This document shows, piece after piece, positions 6,410-7,247 of a stretch of 7,247 bases of DNA. This stretch comes from Tepidisphaeraceae bacterium. Lineage in GTDB: Bacteria > Planctomycetota > Phycisphaerae > Tepidisphaerales > Tepidisphaeraceae. The stretch lies in assembly GCA_025450555.1 (NCBI GenBank), contig JANWHF010000311.1:1-7247 (forward strand). Reading direction: 5' to 3'. The notes beneath the pieces are model-generated. The model was given only the letters and a program-made list of their open reading frames with translations. It was not told the origin of the DNA and did not search any database. A program made the translations under genes and the position numbers. Each line of letters opens with the position of its first letter. Within the stretch, counting starts at the first letter, position 1.

Positions 6410-7247
6410 ATGCCACAAAGCCGTTACGTTGCCGCGATCGACCAGGGCACCACAAGCTCGCGCTGCATTATCTTCGACCGATCCGGCCCCGTTTCGGTCG
6501 GCCAGAAAGAGCATCGGCAGATCTATCCCAGCCCCGGCTGGGTCGAGCATGATCCGATGGAGATCTGGCAGCGCACGCAGGAAGTGGTTGGCGAGGCGGT
6601 GAAATCGATTGACGTCGGCGATATCGCAGCGATCGGCATCACTAACCAGCGCGAAACAACCGTCATCTGGGATCCGCAGACCGGCCAGCCACTTCACAAC
6701 GCAATCGTCTGGCAGGACACGCGCACGAAGGACCTGTGCGACAAGCTCGCAAAGGTTGGCGGCCAGGATCGATTCCGTTCCATCACCGGTCTCCCGCTGG
6801 CCACCTATTTCTCCGGCCCCAAATTGCAATGGCTTCTGGAGAACATGCCGGGGCTGCGCAAGTCGGCCGAATCGGGACGCGCGCTATTTGGCACGATCGA
6901 TTCCTGGCTGATCTGGAACCTCACCGGCGGCCCCGATGGTGGCGCGCATGTCACCGATGTGACCAACGCCAGCCGGACGATGCTGATGAGTCTGCAGACG
7001 CTCGACTGGGATGAATCGATGCTGAAAATCTTTGGTATTCCGCGAGAAATGCTGCCTCGCATCGTGCCGTCGATAGATTCTAATGGATGGGGAACCACAC
7101 GAAAAGACGGCCCGTTTCGAGCAGAAATTCCCGTCTGCGGCTGCCTGGGAGATCAGCAGGCCGCCCTTGTCGGCCAGACCTGCCTCAAGCCCGGTGAGTC
7201 AAAAAATACCTATGGCACCGGCTGTTTCATGCTGCTCAACACCGGAA
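6410..7247 (+). CDS. glpK: Glycerol kinase, N-terminal part (cut by window end)
   Basis: Catalyses ATP + glycerol to sn-glycerol-3-phosphate in the cytosol. The open frame runs from ATG at 6410 to the last base without a stop: 279 codons of the usual 495 or so. Recognisable FGGY-family features are the phosphate-binding DQGTTSSR at 11-18, NQRETT at 79-84 (Arg81 and Glu82, equivalent to the glycerol-binding pair of the E. coli enzyme), WQDTR at 101-105, Tyr133, GDQQAALVGQ at 247-256 with catalytic Asp248, and TYGTGCFML at 267-275. No residue of the visible half is missing. The ribosome-binding site is modest (GAGAAAG, 6400-6406). The 27-base spacing from the lyase on the same strand suggests one transcript. 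No glycerol facilitator or GlpR-like regulator is visible in the window. Confidence 0.96.
   Translation, partial: MPQSRYVAAIDQGTTSSRCIIFDRSGPVSVGQKEHRQIYPSPGWVEHDPMEIWQRTQEVVGEAVKSIDVGDIAAIGITNQRETTVIWDPQTGQPLHNAIVWQDTRTKDLCDKLAKVGGQDRFRSITGLPLATYFSGPKLQWLLENMPGLRKSAESGRALFGTIDSWLIWNLTGGPDGGAHVTDVTNASRTMLMSLQTLDWDESMLKIFGIPREMLPRIVPSIDSNGWGTTRKDGPFRAEIPVCGCLGDQQAALVGQTCLKPGESKNTYGTGCFMLLNTG

Overview
The window is chromosomal DNA from a fairly GC-rich bacterium. The best taxonomic hint is the large kinase/RDD membrane protein, a type of architecture I associate with Planctomycetota, Verrucomicrobiota and Acidobacteriota. This is recall, not a search, so the assignment is weak. I see no phage, plasmid, IS, CRISPR, rRNA or tRNA signal.

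Layout. Positions 53-188 hold three consecutive hairpins that, read on the minus strand, end in a run of six T. They form the 3' end of a leftward two-gene unit. That unit is a short-chain dehydrogenase (748-1827, minus; general-stress YghA/GS39-like) followed by a disordered 167-residue protein of unknown function (202-705, minus). The middle third of the small gene looks as if it was coded in another frame. A divergent intergenic region (1828-2106) carries inverted repeats and a possible 20-codon leader ORF.

Rightward from 2107 lies a 996-residue membrane Ser/Thr kinase. It reads as active kinase, RDD-type membrane module, degenerate second kinase domain, then a second RDD-like membrane module. 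A short hairpin with five T follows it. Next come an ACT-domain threonine ammonia-lyase (5159-6382) and, 27 bases later, glycerol kinase (from 6410), which runs off the window edge.

How the genes may work together. The leftward pair looks like a stress or detoxification unit: an NAD(P)-dependent reductase plus a hydrophilic, probably disordered companion. The kinase is a signalling receptor anchored in the membrane. No substrate can be named from context, and divergent placement alone does not link it to the stress pair. The lyase and glycerol kinase are probably co-transcribed; both feed central carbon metabolism (2-oxobutanoate and glycerol-3-phosphate).

The observations most worth following up are the kinase/RDD/pseudokinase/RDD protein, the three-hairpin RNA region at the left end, and the frame switch inside the small gene.
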